DNA of 64,000 nucleotides, from contig JAJFHU010000053.1 in NCBI GenBank assembly GCA_021775455.1, positions 1 through 64,000 on the forward strand. Reading direction: 5' to 3'. Positions 45,796-53,398 of this stretch are shown here, piece by piece (the first letter of the stretch is position 1; each line of letters starts with the position of its first letter). The notes under the pieces are model-generated. The model was not told the DNA's origin. It searched no databases and was given only the letters and a program-made list of their open reading frames with translations. The stretch is from Hyphomicrobiales bacterium. GTDB lineage: Bacteria > Pseudomonadota > Alphaproteobacteria > Rhizobiales > Rhizobiaceae. Made by a program: the position numbers and the translations under genes.

Positions 45796-46677
45796 ATGTT
45801 GTTTTTGGCCGCGCTGTTCCTGTCGACAAATATGGTGTTTGGTAAAGCTATTACATCTGTGGAGCCATTTACACTGGCAATGCTACGCTGGGTAATTGCC
45901 TCTGCAATCTTGCTTTGCCTGTGTCGACCAAGCTGGCCGGTGCTTCTGCAGACGTTTCGTGAAAACTACAAACTGTTGTTTTTATGCGGTTTTCTCGGTT
46001 ACTGGACATGTGGAGGGATTGTTTACCTTGCCCTGCGCTACACTTCTGCAACGAATGGAATACTGATCTACACCACCACACCTTTGATCATATTGGGTAT
46101 CGAGGCCTGGTGGCGAAATCGTGGCATCAGTTTTCGGGAGATTTTGGGGATTACTATTGCCGTATCCGGTGTTCTTGCAATAATCCTGCAGGGAGATTTT
46201 TCCACCTTGCTCACGATACAATTCAACCCTGGTGACATAATATTTGTTTTGGTGGCAATCAGCTGGGCGGTTTATTCAGTGCTTCTCAAATCCCCATCCC
46301 TAAGCCATCTGCGGACATTGCCATTGCTGGCACTTGTTGCATCTTGCGGAGCGGTTTTGGTAATTCCGTTCGCTATTGGCGAGATTGCGCTTTTTCAAAA
46401 ATTTCCGGTAACTCGTTTTGAATGGCTGAATATAGGCGGGATAGTAGTATTTTCATCCATCCTGTCCTTCTTGAGTTATCAATACGGTGTCCGGATGCTT
46501 GGTGCATCAATTGCCGGGATTTTCATGTATTTGATGCCGGCATTTGGCTTGTATCTTTCGTGGGTGTTCCTTGGGGAACGGCTGGAAGCGTTCCACATTT
46601 CGGGTACCATTTTCATATTGGGAGGTGTGGTTACAGCAACCCTGCCAATCAGGCTCTCGAAGCGTTCCGCTCCATAA
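45796..46677 (+). CDS. DMT superfamily transporter (two EamA domains)
   Basis: A 293-residue inner-membrane protein with ten predicted helices in two EamA repeats (first up to about residue 140, second to the C-terminus, including LGASIAGIFMYLMPAFGLYLSWVFLGERL). Substrate unknown; such proteins export metabolites or take up nucleotide sugars or amines. The frame is open upstream of the ATG, so the real N-terminus may be a few residues longer, from a rare start codon. It is convergent with ccdA and 12 bp from its stop. Confidence 0.8.
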   Translation: MLFLAALFLSTNMVFGKAITSVEPFTLAMLRWVIASAILLCLCRPSWPVLLQTFRENYKLLFLCGFLGYWTCGGIVYLALRYTSATNGILIYTTTPLIILGIEAWWRNRGISFREILGITIAVSGVLAIILQGDFSTLLTIQFNPGDIIFVLVAISWAVYSVLLKSPSLSHLRTLPLLALVASCGAVLVIPFAIGEIALFQKFPVTRFEWLNIGGIVVFSSILSFLSYQYGVRMLGASIAGIFMYLMPAFGLYLSWVFLGERLEAFHISGTIFILGGVVTATLPIRLSKRSAP

Positions 46678-46689
46678 TTTTTATGTTAC

Positions 46690-47430
46690 TTATCCCAATT
46701 GGCCCAAAGCCGGAAACATCTCAAGTAACCAGAATGAAATACGCTGAATGTCGCCAGTCAGGAACAGTACGCCGGTTGCAACCAGCATAACGCCTGCGAC
46801 CTTTTCCACCGTACCAAGATGCCTCTTGAACCGGTCCGAAAACGCCATGAACGGACCAACAAACAGGGATGCCAGAATGAACGGAATTCCCAAACCCGCT
46901 GAGTAGATAGCTAGTAACAGAGCACCTTCAACTACTGTATCCTTGGAGCCCGCTATTGCAAGAATGGGTGAAAGAATTGGCCCGATACACGGTGTCCAGC
47001 CAAATCCGAAGGCAAGTCCCATCACAAAGGCACCTATCGTACCTACACCGGACGCCTGAAACCGTGCTTCCCGCTCCAGCAAAGCAAAGCGAAAAACTCC
47101 CAAAAAGTGCAATCCCATAACAATTATGGCGATTCCCGCTATCTTTGCCAACACATCAGACCATGCGAGTAACAACTGTCCCAAAGCAGACGCGGTAGCA
47201 CCAAGACTGACAAAGACAACTGAAAATCCCGCCACAAAAAGCAAAGAGCGGATTAACAGTCTTCGTCTTGTTTCGGAAATATCTGGATTTTCAACCCGGT
47301 TACCTTCTGACAACTCCGTAATGGTCGCGCCAGCCATAAAACCAAGATAAGGCGGAACCAACGGCAATACGCACGGTGATAGGAATGAAATTGCACCAGC
47401 TAAAAGTGCATAAAAGGGAAGCATGTCCAT
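46690..47430 (-). CDS. ccdA: Cytochrome c biogenesis protein CcdA (DsbD-type membrane domain)
   Basis: A 246-residue inner-membrane protein with six helices that carries electrons from cytoplasmic thioredoxin to periplasmic thiol proteins, as needed for cytochrome c maturation. The two redox Cys lie in SFLSPCVLPLVPPYLGF and GWTPCIGPILSPIL. The start at ATG 47430 (MDMLPFYALLAGAISF) places the first helix at the N-terminus; the frame is open to 47529 but the extra residues are not family-like. A tRNA-Lys gene lies 248 bp away on the other strand. Confidence 0.88.
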   Translation of the reverse strand: MDMLPFYALLAGAISFLSPCVLPLVPPYLGFMAGATITELSEGNRVENPDISETRRRLLIRSLLFVAGFSVVFVSLGATASALGQLLLAWSDVLAKIAGIAIIVMGLHFLGVFRFALLEREARFQASGVGTIGAFVMGLAFGFGWTPCIGPILSPILAIAGSKDTVVEGALLLAIYSAGLGIPFILASLFVGPFMAFSDRFKRHLGTVEKVAGVMLVATGVLFLTGDIQRISFWLLEMFPALGQLG

Positions 47431-47677
47431 TAGATTGGCGAATCCACAGTAAAAAAATTTGTAAACAGTTCCTGCGTAGATACCGGATAATTGTCTCACG
47501 CAAAAGTCACAGATTTGCGATGCAGCCATTTAACGTCAACACGGGGCAATAATTGCCATGTTTTTAAGGTTTCCGTGCTTTTCCTATTGACCCCGCACCC
47601 TACTGCCCCTATTTTCCGCCGCGTTCCAGACATTGGAACAACCGAGTCATTTCCTGCATTATTACCAGGAAATTTTG

Positions 47678-47753
47678 GAGCCCGTAGCTCAGTTGGTAGA
47701 GCGCCTCCCTTTTAAGGAGGATGTCCACGGTTCGAGCCCGTGCGGGCTCACCA
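47678..47753 (+). tRNA. tRNA-Lys (TTT anticodon)
   Basis: GAGCCCG pairs with CGGGCTC in the acceptor stem; D arm GCTCAGTTGGTAGAGC; anticodon stem CCTCC/GGAGG with loop CTTTTAA (anticodon TTT); T arm CACGGTTCGAGCCCGTG; CCA is encoded. Confidence 0.95.
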
Positions 47754-47908
47754 CTTTCCTTAACGTTTTGATTTCATTGCTGTATTGAGAAAACTATTCA
47801 GCCTGCACGAATTGTGGCATTTGGCACAGATTCTATCGTTGCCCTGCGCTAGTTTCACTCTTCAAGAAAGTGCAACCCGTGAAATTCAGCCATGAAAGCT
47901 CCAAAGCG

Positions 47909-48727
47909 ATGGAAAACGTGAAATTAAAATTGGGCGCCGTCATACTCTGCGCGATTGCTACAGGCATGAGCACTATAACAGTATCGGCGCAAACCGTTAT
48001 TGGAAGTGTGGTGTCTGCAGATCAAAAACTCATCGGTTCCCACAGTGGCACGCTTTCAGCCGGTTCTCCGGTGCATCGCAATGAACTGATCCGGTCAGAT
48101 GAAACCGGCGTTGGTCAGTTCAAGTTTATTGATGGTACAAAGATGGTTGTCGGTCCGAACGCAACAATTTCACTCGACAGCCTGATATACAACGATAATA
48201 CCAATAGTCTGATGGAATTCACCTTAACGGCAGCTTCTGGTGCAATCCGCTTTATTAGTGGAACAGGCCAATCTTCTGCATACAAGATCAAAACGCCAGT
48301 TGGTACGCTCGGTTTGCGTGGCACAGCATTTGATATAGGCATCTTTGGAACCCGCACCTATGTGATGCTGGTCAAAGGTGAAGTGGAATTTTGCGGTACC
48401 GGCGGCAATTGCACCACGCTCAACAAGCGGTGCGGATATATGGTTGCAGACGCCAACGGAAAAGTATCCGATCAAATGCTCCCGCGCACCGGTCAATATA
48501 CGTACAATGATCGCAAAAACTTTTTCCCGTTCATCGCCAGCCAGCGAGGCTTGAAGGCTCAATTCAAATTGGTGCAAGGGTGTCGCGGAAGCAGTCGTGG
48601 ACAGCATGGTGGAGGCAGTGGCGACGGAACCGGAGGACCGGGTCCAGGCAGCGGCGGTTCAGGTGGTGGCAGCCCGAGCGGTGGTGGCAGCCCGAGCGGT
48701 GGTGGAAGCCCCGGCGGCGTTGGCTAA
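47909..48727 (+). CDS. Exported FecR-domain protein with Gly/Ser/Pro-rich tail
   Basis: A 272-residue secreted protein with a signal peptide (KLGAVILCAIATGMSTITVSA), a FecR-type domain (GQFKFIDGTKMVVGPNA; IRFISGTG; KIKTPVGTLGLRGTAFDIG) and a Cys-containing segment (EFCGTGGNCTTLNKRC). The tail repeats SGGGSP with a 15-18 bp DNA period (48650-48720). It is a paralogue of 12848-13921 with the same layout but a different tail. Start chosen at ATG 47909; the frame opens at 47870 with a GTG that adds 13 residues before the signal peptide. No sigma or TonB partner is near. Function unknown. Confidence 0.75.
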   Translation: MENVKLKLGAVILCAIATGMSTITVSAQTVIGSVVSADQKLIGSHSGTLSAGSPVHRNELIRSDETGVGQFKFIDGTKMVVGPNATISLDSLIYNDNTNSLMEFTLTAASGAIRFISGTGQSSAYKIKTPVGTLGLRGTAFDIGIFGTRTYVMLVKGEVEFCGTGGNCTTLNKRCGYMVADANGKVSDQMLPRTGQYTYNDRKNFFPFIASQRGLKAQFKLVQGCRGSSRGQHGGGSGDGTGGPGPGSGGSGGGSPSGGGSPSGGGSPGGVG

Positions 48728-48769
48728 AATCCAACCTCCCGCATCTCTGAAAATTACAGCCAAGGCAAT

Positions 48770-48790
48770 CAACCATCTTGGTTGTTTGTG
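48770..48790 (+). terminator. Weak terminator-like stem after second FecR gene
   Basis: CAACCA (48770-48775) and TGGTTG (48779-48784) can pair over a three-base loop, followed by TTTG. Short, low-stability stem; listed as possible only. Confidence 0.3.
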
Positions 48791-48822
48791 CCTGGTACTT
48801 ACAATTAACCGATGATGGAGAA

Positions 48823-48898
48823 TGGCAGGGGCAGAGAGACTCGAACTCACGACCTACGGTTTTGGAGACCGTCGCTCTACCAACTGAGCTATACCCCT
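48823..48898 (-). tRNA. tRNA-Trp (CCA anticodon)
   Basis: AGGGGTA pairs with TGCCCCT at the acceptor; D arm GCTCAGTTGGTAGAGC; anticodon loop CTCCAAA with anticodon CCA; T arm with GAGTTCGAGTCTC; CCA is encoded. It is the usual tRNA that reads UGG, and the near-cognate for UGA. Confidence 0.94.
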
Positions 48899-49025
48899 AA
48901 ACGCGTGAGCGTTTGTGTGAGCTTTACTAGGGGGCTTCTGATAAAACTTCAAGGCAAAAAACTGAAAAGCCGCTGCTCAATATCGCGACAGCGGCTTGTC
49001 TTCGTAAACGCAGGGAATTGCAGAT

Positions 49026-49349
49026 TTAATGCTGAACCAAGTAGCGGCTGTTAACCCAACCCCACTGACCATCATAATTAACCTTACACCAGTCCGATGC
49101 ATATTCCTTGTAAATGCAACGTTGCACCCAAACGAACTGACCGTCATGTGGAATTTCACCAACTTGCTGCGAATAATATGCAGGCCATTTGCGATTGTTC
49201 AGGCTATCCCACGATTCCACAGAAATCACATAGGCATCATGGTTTGCAATATAACCTTCAGCAGATGCCGTTGTTACCGCCGACGCACTTAATACGGAAG
49301 CGGCACAAATTCCCAAAGCGATGGATCTGATACCGTTTGAATAAAACAT
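49026..49349 (-). CDS. Exported SH3-type (SH3b) domain protein
   Basis: A 107-residue protein: signal peptide (ending TTASA at about residue 31) followed by a single small domain with PAYYSQQVGEIPHDGQFVW, QRCIYKEYASDWCKVNYDGQWGWV and NSRYLVQH. This is the pattern of bacterial SH3 (SH3_3) domains, which bind peptidoglycan peptides or act as ligand-binding modules. Start ATG 49349 with AAGGA 7 bp upstream. Transcribed away from tRNA-Trp. Function unknown. Confidence 0.75.
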   Translation of the reverse strand: MFYSNGIRSIALGICAASVLSASAVTTASAEGYIANHDAYVISVESWDSLNNRKWPAYYSQQVGEIPHDGQFVWVQRCIYKEYASDWCKVNYDGQWGWVNSRYLVQH

Positions 49350-49470
49350 GAGTTTGTCCTTCTTGAGCGGCCCCTTGTCTGTTTCAGCGACGATAGCTAC
49401 AAGGCCATGATAACGCCGTGTGTTTGAACACAGGCTGTGAAGGAAATTCATTTCTCATTCAGATTGTGGA

Positions 49471-50316
49471 TTAGTAGCGTTTGAACATCGCTGCTCGGAG
49501 TGCAGTAAACTGACGTTTTATTGGGGAAAGAGTAATTGGCTTATCAAAGATGCTGTAGCCTGATCGCTCCAATTTGTAAGCAAGTGGCTTTACAAATGCC
49601 AGAGGCATGAACACTCCCCTGGAACGGTTTTTCAACGACTGCAACGCTGAACCAGCTTTATTGTGATGATCATTGGTCAAGTTCAACATTTCTCTGACAA
49701 CGGACAGATGTCTGTCGTCTGGATCATTCTTCAACCAGCTTTCCATATTTAGACCATGCTGATCGATAATTTGCACCGGTAACGGGCACTTTCCAAAATT
49801 TCGATCTATTGCCAATCGCGATAAAAGCCGGATCGTTCCAATGGCCATCCCAGCATGGCCGCACGCTTCTGCCAGTTCTGGGGTGCGATCATTGCCGACG
49901 CATAGAGCCGCCATCTGCATCATCGTGGAGACAGTTTCACCTAGATACCCTTCGTAAGTGCCTGTGTCCGGCATAGGATCATGATAAAGATCAAACGTTC
50001 GTGCTTCCAGATAGTTGATGAATGTCTCAAACGGTAATTCATTTCGAATTATCGTATCCATGAGGTTTGCAGCGAGTGGTCCAGCATCTGTCGGGACAGT
50101 CTTTGACGCGACCAAATCCCGCCACCACTGCATCCGGATCTCACCTGGCAATGGCTCCGATACCAGGTCTGGTATTCGCCGTATTTCAGCATCAAATGTG
50201 TATATTGATGCGACATCGCCTCGAACATTTTCCGGAAGATACAAGCAGGTCAAATATCTTTCTGGATCAATGCTTCTGAGTATTTCCAGAGCTGCGCTGA
50301 CGTTGGGATCTGCCAT
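49471..50316 (-). CDS. Squalene/phytoene synthase-like protein, NDUFAF6 type
   Basis: A 281-residue all-helical protein of the squalene/phytoene synthase fold. The family's first Asp-rich motif is replaced by FDAEIRRIPD, and the second by RLLSRLAID, so prenyl-diphosphate catalysis is unlikely. The GEIRMQWWRDL segment and gene context near secDF fit the NDUFAF6-type group, linked to respiratory complex I assembly in mitochondria. Start ATG 50316 (MADPNVSAALEIL); the open frame to 50481 adds a Cys-rich leader without family similarity. Function inferred from the human protein, not shown in bacteria. Confidence 0.75.
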   Translation of the reverse strand: MADPNVSAALEILRSIDPERYLTCLYLPENVRGDVASIYTFDAEIRRIPDLVSEPLPGEIRMQWWRDLVASKTVPTDAGPLAANLMDTIIRNELPFETFINYLEARTFDLYHDPMPDTGTYEGYLGETVSTMMQMAALCVGNDRTPELAEACGHAGMAIGTIRLLSRLAIDRNFGKCPLPVQIIDQHGLNMESWLKNDPDDRHLSVVREMLNLTNDHHNKAGSALQSLKNRSRGVFMPLAFVKPLAYKLERSGYSIFDKPITLSPIKRQFTALRAAMFKRY

Positions 50317-50510
50317 AAAGCTGGTACACAATGTGAATTGGACTACCCTGATATCCGGTTTTCCGCACATCCACAATGACCCGAAATGACAACAACAGGA
50401 AAGCGCAATTTGTTGACGGTTGGACAATTGCTGTACGCATGGCAATGTTGGAATGAGAGACAGATTCGCTTTGTACTTCACTGTTGAAGTGACATCAAAA
50501 GGAGAAAATC

Positions 50511-50747
50511 ATGAGCAACAAGTTTTGGGCTGGAATTTTTGCTGCAGCGTTAATGCTTGGTACATTTAGCGCGCAGGCTGCCCTGAATCAATTGAATACG
50601 CCAGTGGCTGCACCACAAGTGGTGTCAACAAAAACTGCCCATCTGAAAAAGAAGCGAAGACACCGTCATTGCCATATTGTGATTACACTAGGTCATGCCA
50701 ACAAGAAGTGTCACACACACAGTCACTGGGTATTGCACCACGGTTGA
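50511..50747 (+). CDS. Small exported His/Lys-rich protein
   Basis: A 78-residue protein with a clear signal peptide (MSNKFWAGIFAAALMLGTFS, cleavage after AQA) and a basic, His-rich mature part: KKKRRHRHCHIVITLGHANK, CHTHSHWVLHHG. Twelve residues in the last 40 are His or Cys, which suggests metal binding (inference). AAGGAG is 6 bp upstream of the ATG. An inverted repeat, ACTTCA-CTGT-TGAAGT (50475-50490), precedes the ribosome-binding site. A strong terminator follows. I do not recognise the family. Confidence 0.75.
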   Translation: MSNKFWAGIFAAALMLGTFSAQAALNQLNTPVAAPQVVSTKTAHLKKKRRHRHCHIVITLGHANKKCHTHSHWVLHHG

Positions 50748-50766
50748 TAGCAATTATGTTTGGTAA

Positions 50767-50799
50767 AGCGGTCAAAATCTTTATTTTGACCGCTATTTT
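50767..50799. terminator. Intrinsic terminator between convergent genes
   Basis: AGCGGTCAAAA (50767-50777) pairs perfectly with TTTTGACCGCT (50784-50794) over a six-base loop, followed by ATTTTATT; the A-rich 5' side gives T-runs on both strands, so it can serve both the small gene and the convergent regulator. Confidence 0.8.
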
Positions 50800-52210
50800 A
50801 TTGAGAATCTCGTAGGCAATCCTGAAATTTCATCATCAGATCTCCGATCTCTTCGACTGTGTGGGCGCAATATCCAATCAACAAGCCGGAAGTTGATTTT
50901 TCGTTCACAAAAAAATCGCTTAGTGGAACAGCACCAATCCCCTGTTCTTTCAGTTTTTCAACTATAAGCTTGTCGTTTTGCTGCCTGTTTAACAAGACAG
51001 CCACCTGCATGCCGGTATTCGCGTGCGGGGTCGCAAACGTCAAATCATCCATCTCATTTAAACGCAATTCAAGTGCGTCTCTTCGCTCTGCATAGTGACG
51101 CCGTGTACGGCGGATGTGCCGATGATAATCACCTGCCCGCATGAATTCGCCCATCGGCCTTTGCGCGATCACAGAAGTTCGTGAGGCGGTTATCTTTTTT
51201 CGAAACTGATTAACAAGTGATATCGGGATAACCATGAAACCCAATCGCAAATCTGTCGAAATTGTTTTTGAGAACGTACCGAGATAAATAGTGCGTCCTT
51301 GATCATCAAGACCAATCATCGCGGGTATCGGATGGCCTGCAAACCGGTATTCACTGTCATAATCATCTTCAATTATCCAACCGCCGGTCTCACGGGACCA
51401 ATTAATATACTCAAGCCGTCGATTTAGCGTCATTGCACCGCCCAAAGGATAGTGATTTGAAGGCGTCAGGACGACAAGGTTGGGTTGGCTCGCTCCATTT
51501 GCAGGTAACACCGTTCCACATTCGTCCCGGCTTAGCCACTGCATTTTCAAATTCAGCCGCTCTGCATGGCGCCTCAACCCGATATACCCAGGGTTCTCAA
51601 GACCTAACATCATTGGGTCAGCTCCCAACATTTCGATGCAAAGCTGAAGACCATCAGCAGATCCTGCGGATACCAGCACTTGCTCTGAAACCACATCCAC
51701 CCCACGCCATTCGGCCAAATGTTCGACAATTGCATTTCTCAATACCGGATCACCAAAAGGATCTTCGCCGTAAAGCAGGCTGTCCGGCGACAACCTGGCA
51801 ACGCGGGAAACTGCCATTCCCCATTTTCGGGCCGGAAACAGTCTTTGATCCGGTTGACCAGGAACCAATGAGAGTTTTAATAATTCCTGATTGCCATCTG
51901 CATTCAGCGCAAACGATTTTTTGGGTTTCAGGTATTCTGGGTAATCGGCCAAACCGAGTTCTGAAACCCGAAAAGCTGATCCTTGCCTTGCAGACAAATA
52001 TCCCTCTGCAACCAGTTGGTCGTAGGATTGCACCACACTTGATCTGGATATACCCAATTCTGAAGCAAGCAACCTCGTAGCGGGGAACACGGTGCCCGGT
52101 ATCAGACGCCCGGTTGTTATCTGGTTTCGCAAATTGTCCGTCAACCATGAAACTATCGTCACGCCTTTATGCCGGTCTGACAATCTTGCTGGAAACGAAA
52201 ATCCATTCAT
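50798..52210 (-). CDS. MocR/PdxR-type GntR-family transcriptional regulator with aminotransferase domain
   Basis: A 470-residue regulator. The N-terminal winged helix (about 10-80) has GTVFPATRLLASELGISRSSVVQSYDQL; the rest is a class I aminotransferase fold with PLP lysine in GTFSKTIS and DDYDSEYRF. MocR proteins bind PLP or its products and control vitamin B6, GABA or taurine genes. Start chosen at ATG 52210; a GTG at 52243 adds 11 residues and would put the start inside the operator. It is divergent from the PNPOx-like gene at 52324, with inverted ATACCA boxes between (52212-52258), so it probably controls that gene and itself. Confidence 0.85.
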   Translation of the reverse strand: MNGFSFPARLSDRHKGVTIVSWLTDNLRNQITTGRLIPGTVFPATRLLASELGISRSSVVQSYDQLVAEGYLSARQGSAFRVSELGLADYPEYLKPKKSFALNADGNQELLKLSLVPGQPDQRLFPARKWGMAVSRVARLSPDSLLYGEDPFGDPVLRNAIVEHLAEWRGVDVVSEQVLVSAGSADGLQLCIEMLGADPMMLGLENPGYIGLRRHAERLNLKMQWLSRDECGTVLPANGASQPNLVVLTPSNHYPLGGAMTLNRRLEYINWSRETGGWIIEDDYDSEYRFAGHPIPAMIGLDDQGRTIYLGTFSKTISTDLRLGFMVIPISLVNQFRKKITASRTSVIAQRPMGEFMRAGDYHRHIRRTRRHYAERRDALELRLNEMDDLTFATPHANTGMQVAVLLNRQQNDKLIVEKLKEQGIGAVPLSDFFVNEKSTSGLLIGYCAHTVEEIGDLMMKFQDCLRDSQ

Positions 52211-52211
52211 A

Positions 52212-52258
52212 ATTGGTATGTATTTTTTCTCATTATTTGGCACTTTCCAAATACCAAT
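52212..52258. promoter_or_regulatory. Inverted ATTGGTAT/ATACCAAT boxes with inner ATTTGG/CCAAAT dyad
   Basis: ATTGGTAT (52212-52219) and ATACCAAT (52251-52258) are perfect inverted copies. Between them ATTTGG (52235-52240) and CCAAAT (52247-52252) form a second dyad. ATACCA is the core box of GabR, a MocR regulator of B. subtilis (established). The element lies in the divergent spacer between the MocR gene and its PNPOx-like neighbour, as expected for an operator. Confidence 0.55.
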
Positions 52259-52323
52259 ATATCAGACATCTCTCCCCCAATGAAACCCTCCTTCCAGAGA
52301 AGAGACAGTTATGGGGATTTTAA

Positions 52324-52974
52324 ATGAACATGCTGCACAAAACGGATAAAAGCCGCGTAAAACGTACCCATGAGCGAGGCAACTTTGATCGTGATGTCGT
52401 CAATTCAATTCTTGATGCCATGCCACTTGCCCACGTGGGTTACACCGTTAATGGTGAGCCGCTGGTTACACCTACCTTCCAATGGCGCGAGGGTAATCAT
52501 GTTTACTGGCATGGCTCTTCTGCCAGCCGTGCACTACGATCTGCCGAAGGAACGTCGGTTTGTTTAACGGTATCCATACTGGATGGATTCGTCATGGCGC
52601 GATCAGCATTTCATCATTCAGCAAACTACCGGTCTGTCATGCTTTTTGGAGAAGCCTTCAAGGTTGAAGATCCAGTTGAAAAAATCGGGAAACTGAACAC
52701 TTTTGTTGAATCTTTCTTCCCTGGTCGTCTTGCCATGATGCGACCCAACTCAACCAAGGAGATGAAGGCAACCACGATACTAGGAATGGAAATTCTTGAA
52801 GGCTCAGCAAAAATTCGGACTGGCGGACCGGTCGATGATGAAGAGGACATGGATGCGAAAGTTTGGGCTGGCGTAGTACCCATCTGCCTCTCGGTGGGCG
52901 AGCCAGAACCCGATACCGGCTTATCTACTGACATCCCGTTGCCGGATCACCTGAAAAACCTGCAAATTGGATGA
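52324..52974 (+). CDS. Pyridoxamine 5'-phosphate oxidase-like, flavin-nucleotide-binding protein
   Basis: A 216-residue PNPOx-fold protein (split barrel). HERGNFDRDVVNSILDAMPLA, TPTFQWREGNHVYWHGS and RSVMLFGEAFKVE are typical of the flavin-nucleotide-binding group (NimA-like), usually FMN-dependent reductases. It is not the classic PdxH. Divergent from the MocR regulator, with the shared operator between them. Its substrate may be a B6 vitamer or a small oxidised compound (inference). Confidence 0.8.
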   Translation: MNMLHKTDKSRVKRTHERGNFDRDVVNSILDAMPLAHVGYTVNGEPLVTPTFQWREGNHVYWHGSSASRALRSAEGTSVCLTVSILDGFVMARSAFHHSANYRSVMLFGEAFKVEDPVEKIGKLNTFVESFFPGRLAMMRPNSTKEMKATTILGMEILEGSAKIRTGGPVDDEEDMDAKVWAGVVPICLSVGEPEPDTGLSTDIPLPDHLKNLQIG

Positions 52975-52984
52975 ATGATCAGGA

Positions 52985-53383
52985 TTATCCGTCTACAGCC
53001 AATAAGGCAGCGGCAACTGCCCTGCCCTCGGAAATCAAAACATTGTAGGTACGGACCGCTGCACCGGTCGCCATTGGATCAGCAGATATGAACGCATCTC
53101 GTAATTTGTCTCGCAATTTACTCGCGATGGGTACCAAATCCACCCCGCTCCCGATAAGCAGTATTTCAATATCGGCTGCTTCGTTAAAAACACGATCGAG
53201 ATTTGCAATGATTAAGTCGCCCGGCAATTTTACATCCCACCCGTAAATTCCGGATGGAAGGCATAACAGGCTCCCCTTATGGGCCATATCCGCAAATCGA
53301 AAACCACCGTTTCCATAAGCATCAATTGGCACTTGGCCCGGAAAATGGGCCTCGCGCAGTTCAATGCCATGCGGATTGTTCAT
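52985..53383 (-). CDS. Mth938-like domain protein (DUF498)
   Basis: A 132-residue protein of the Mth938/NDUFAF3-like fold. GIYGWDVKLPGDLIIANLDRV, EILLIGSGVDLVPI and YNVLISEGRAVAAALLAV are family hallmarks. In mitochondria NDUFAF3 aids complex I assembly. I prefer the ATG at 53383 with GGAAAG upstream; a GTG at 53398 directly after the secDF stop is the alternative. It is downstream of secDF on the same strand and, with the NDUFAF6-like gene nearby, gives two complex-I-assembly-like proteins in one neighbourhood, now separated by the MocR/PNPOx pair. Confidence 0.8.
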   Translation of the reverse strand: MNNPHGIELREAHFPGQVPIDAYGNGGFRFADMAHKGSLLCLPSGIYGWDVKLPGDLIIANLDRVFNEAADIEILLIGSGVDLVPIASKLRDKLRDAFISADPMATGAAVRTYNVLISEGRAVAAALLAVDG

Positions 53384-53398
53384 TGTACTTTCCGACAC

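Noticed and set aside
47820-47850. Possible sigma-54 promoter (TTGGCAC ... TTGCC) before the second FecR gene
   Set aside because: The two elements are about 11 bases apart, not the five required.
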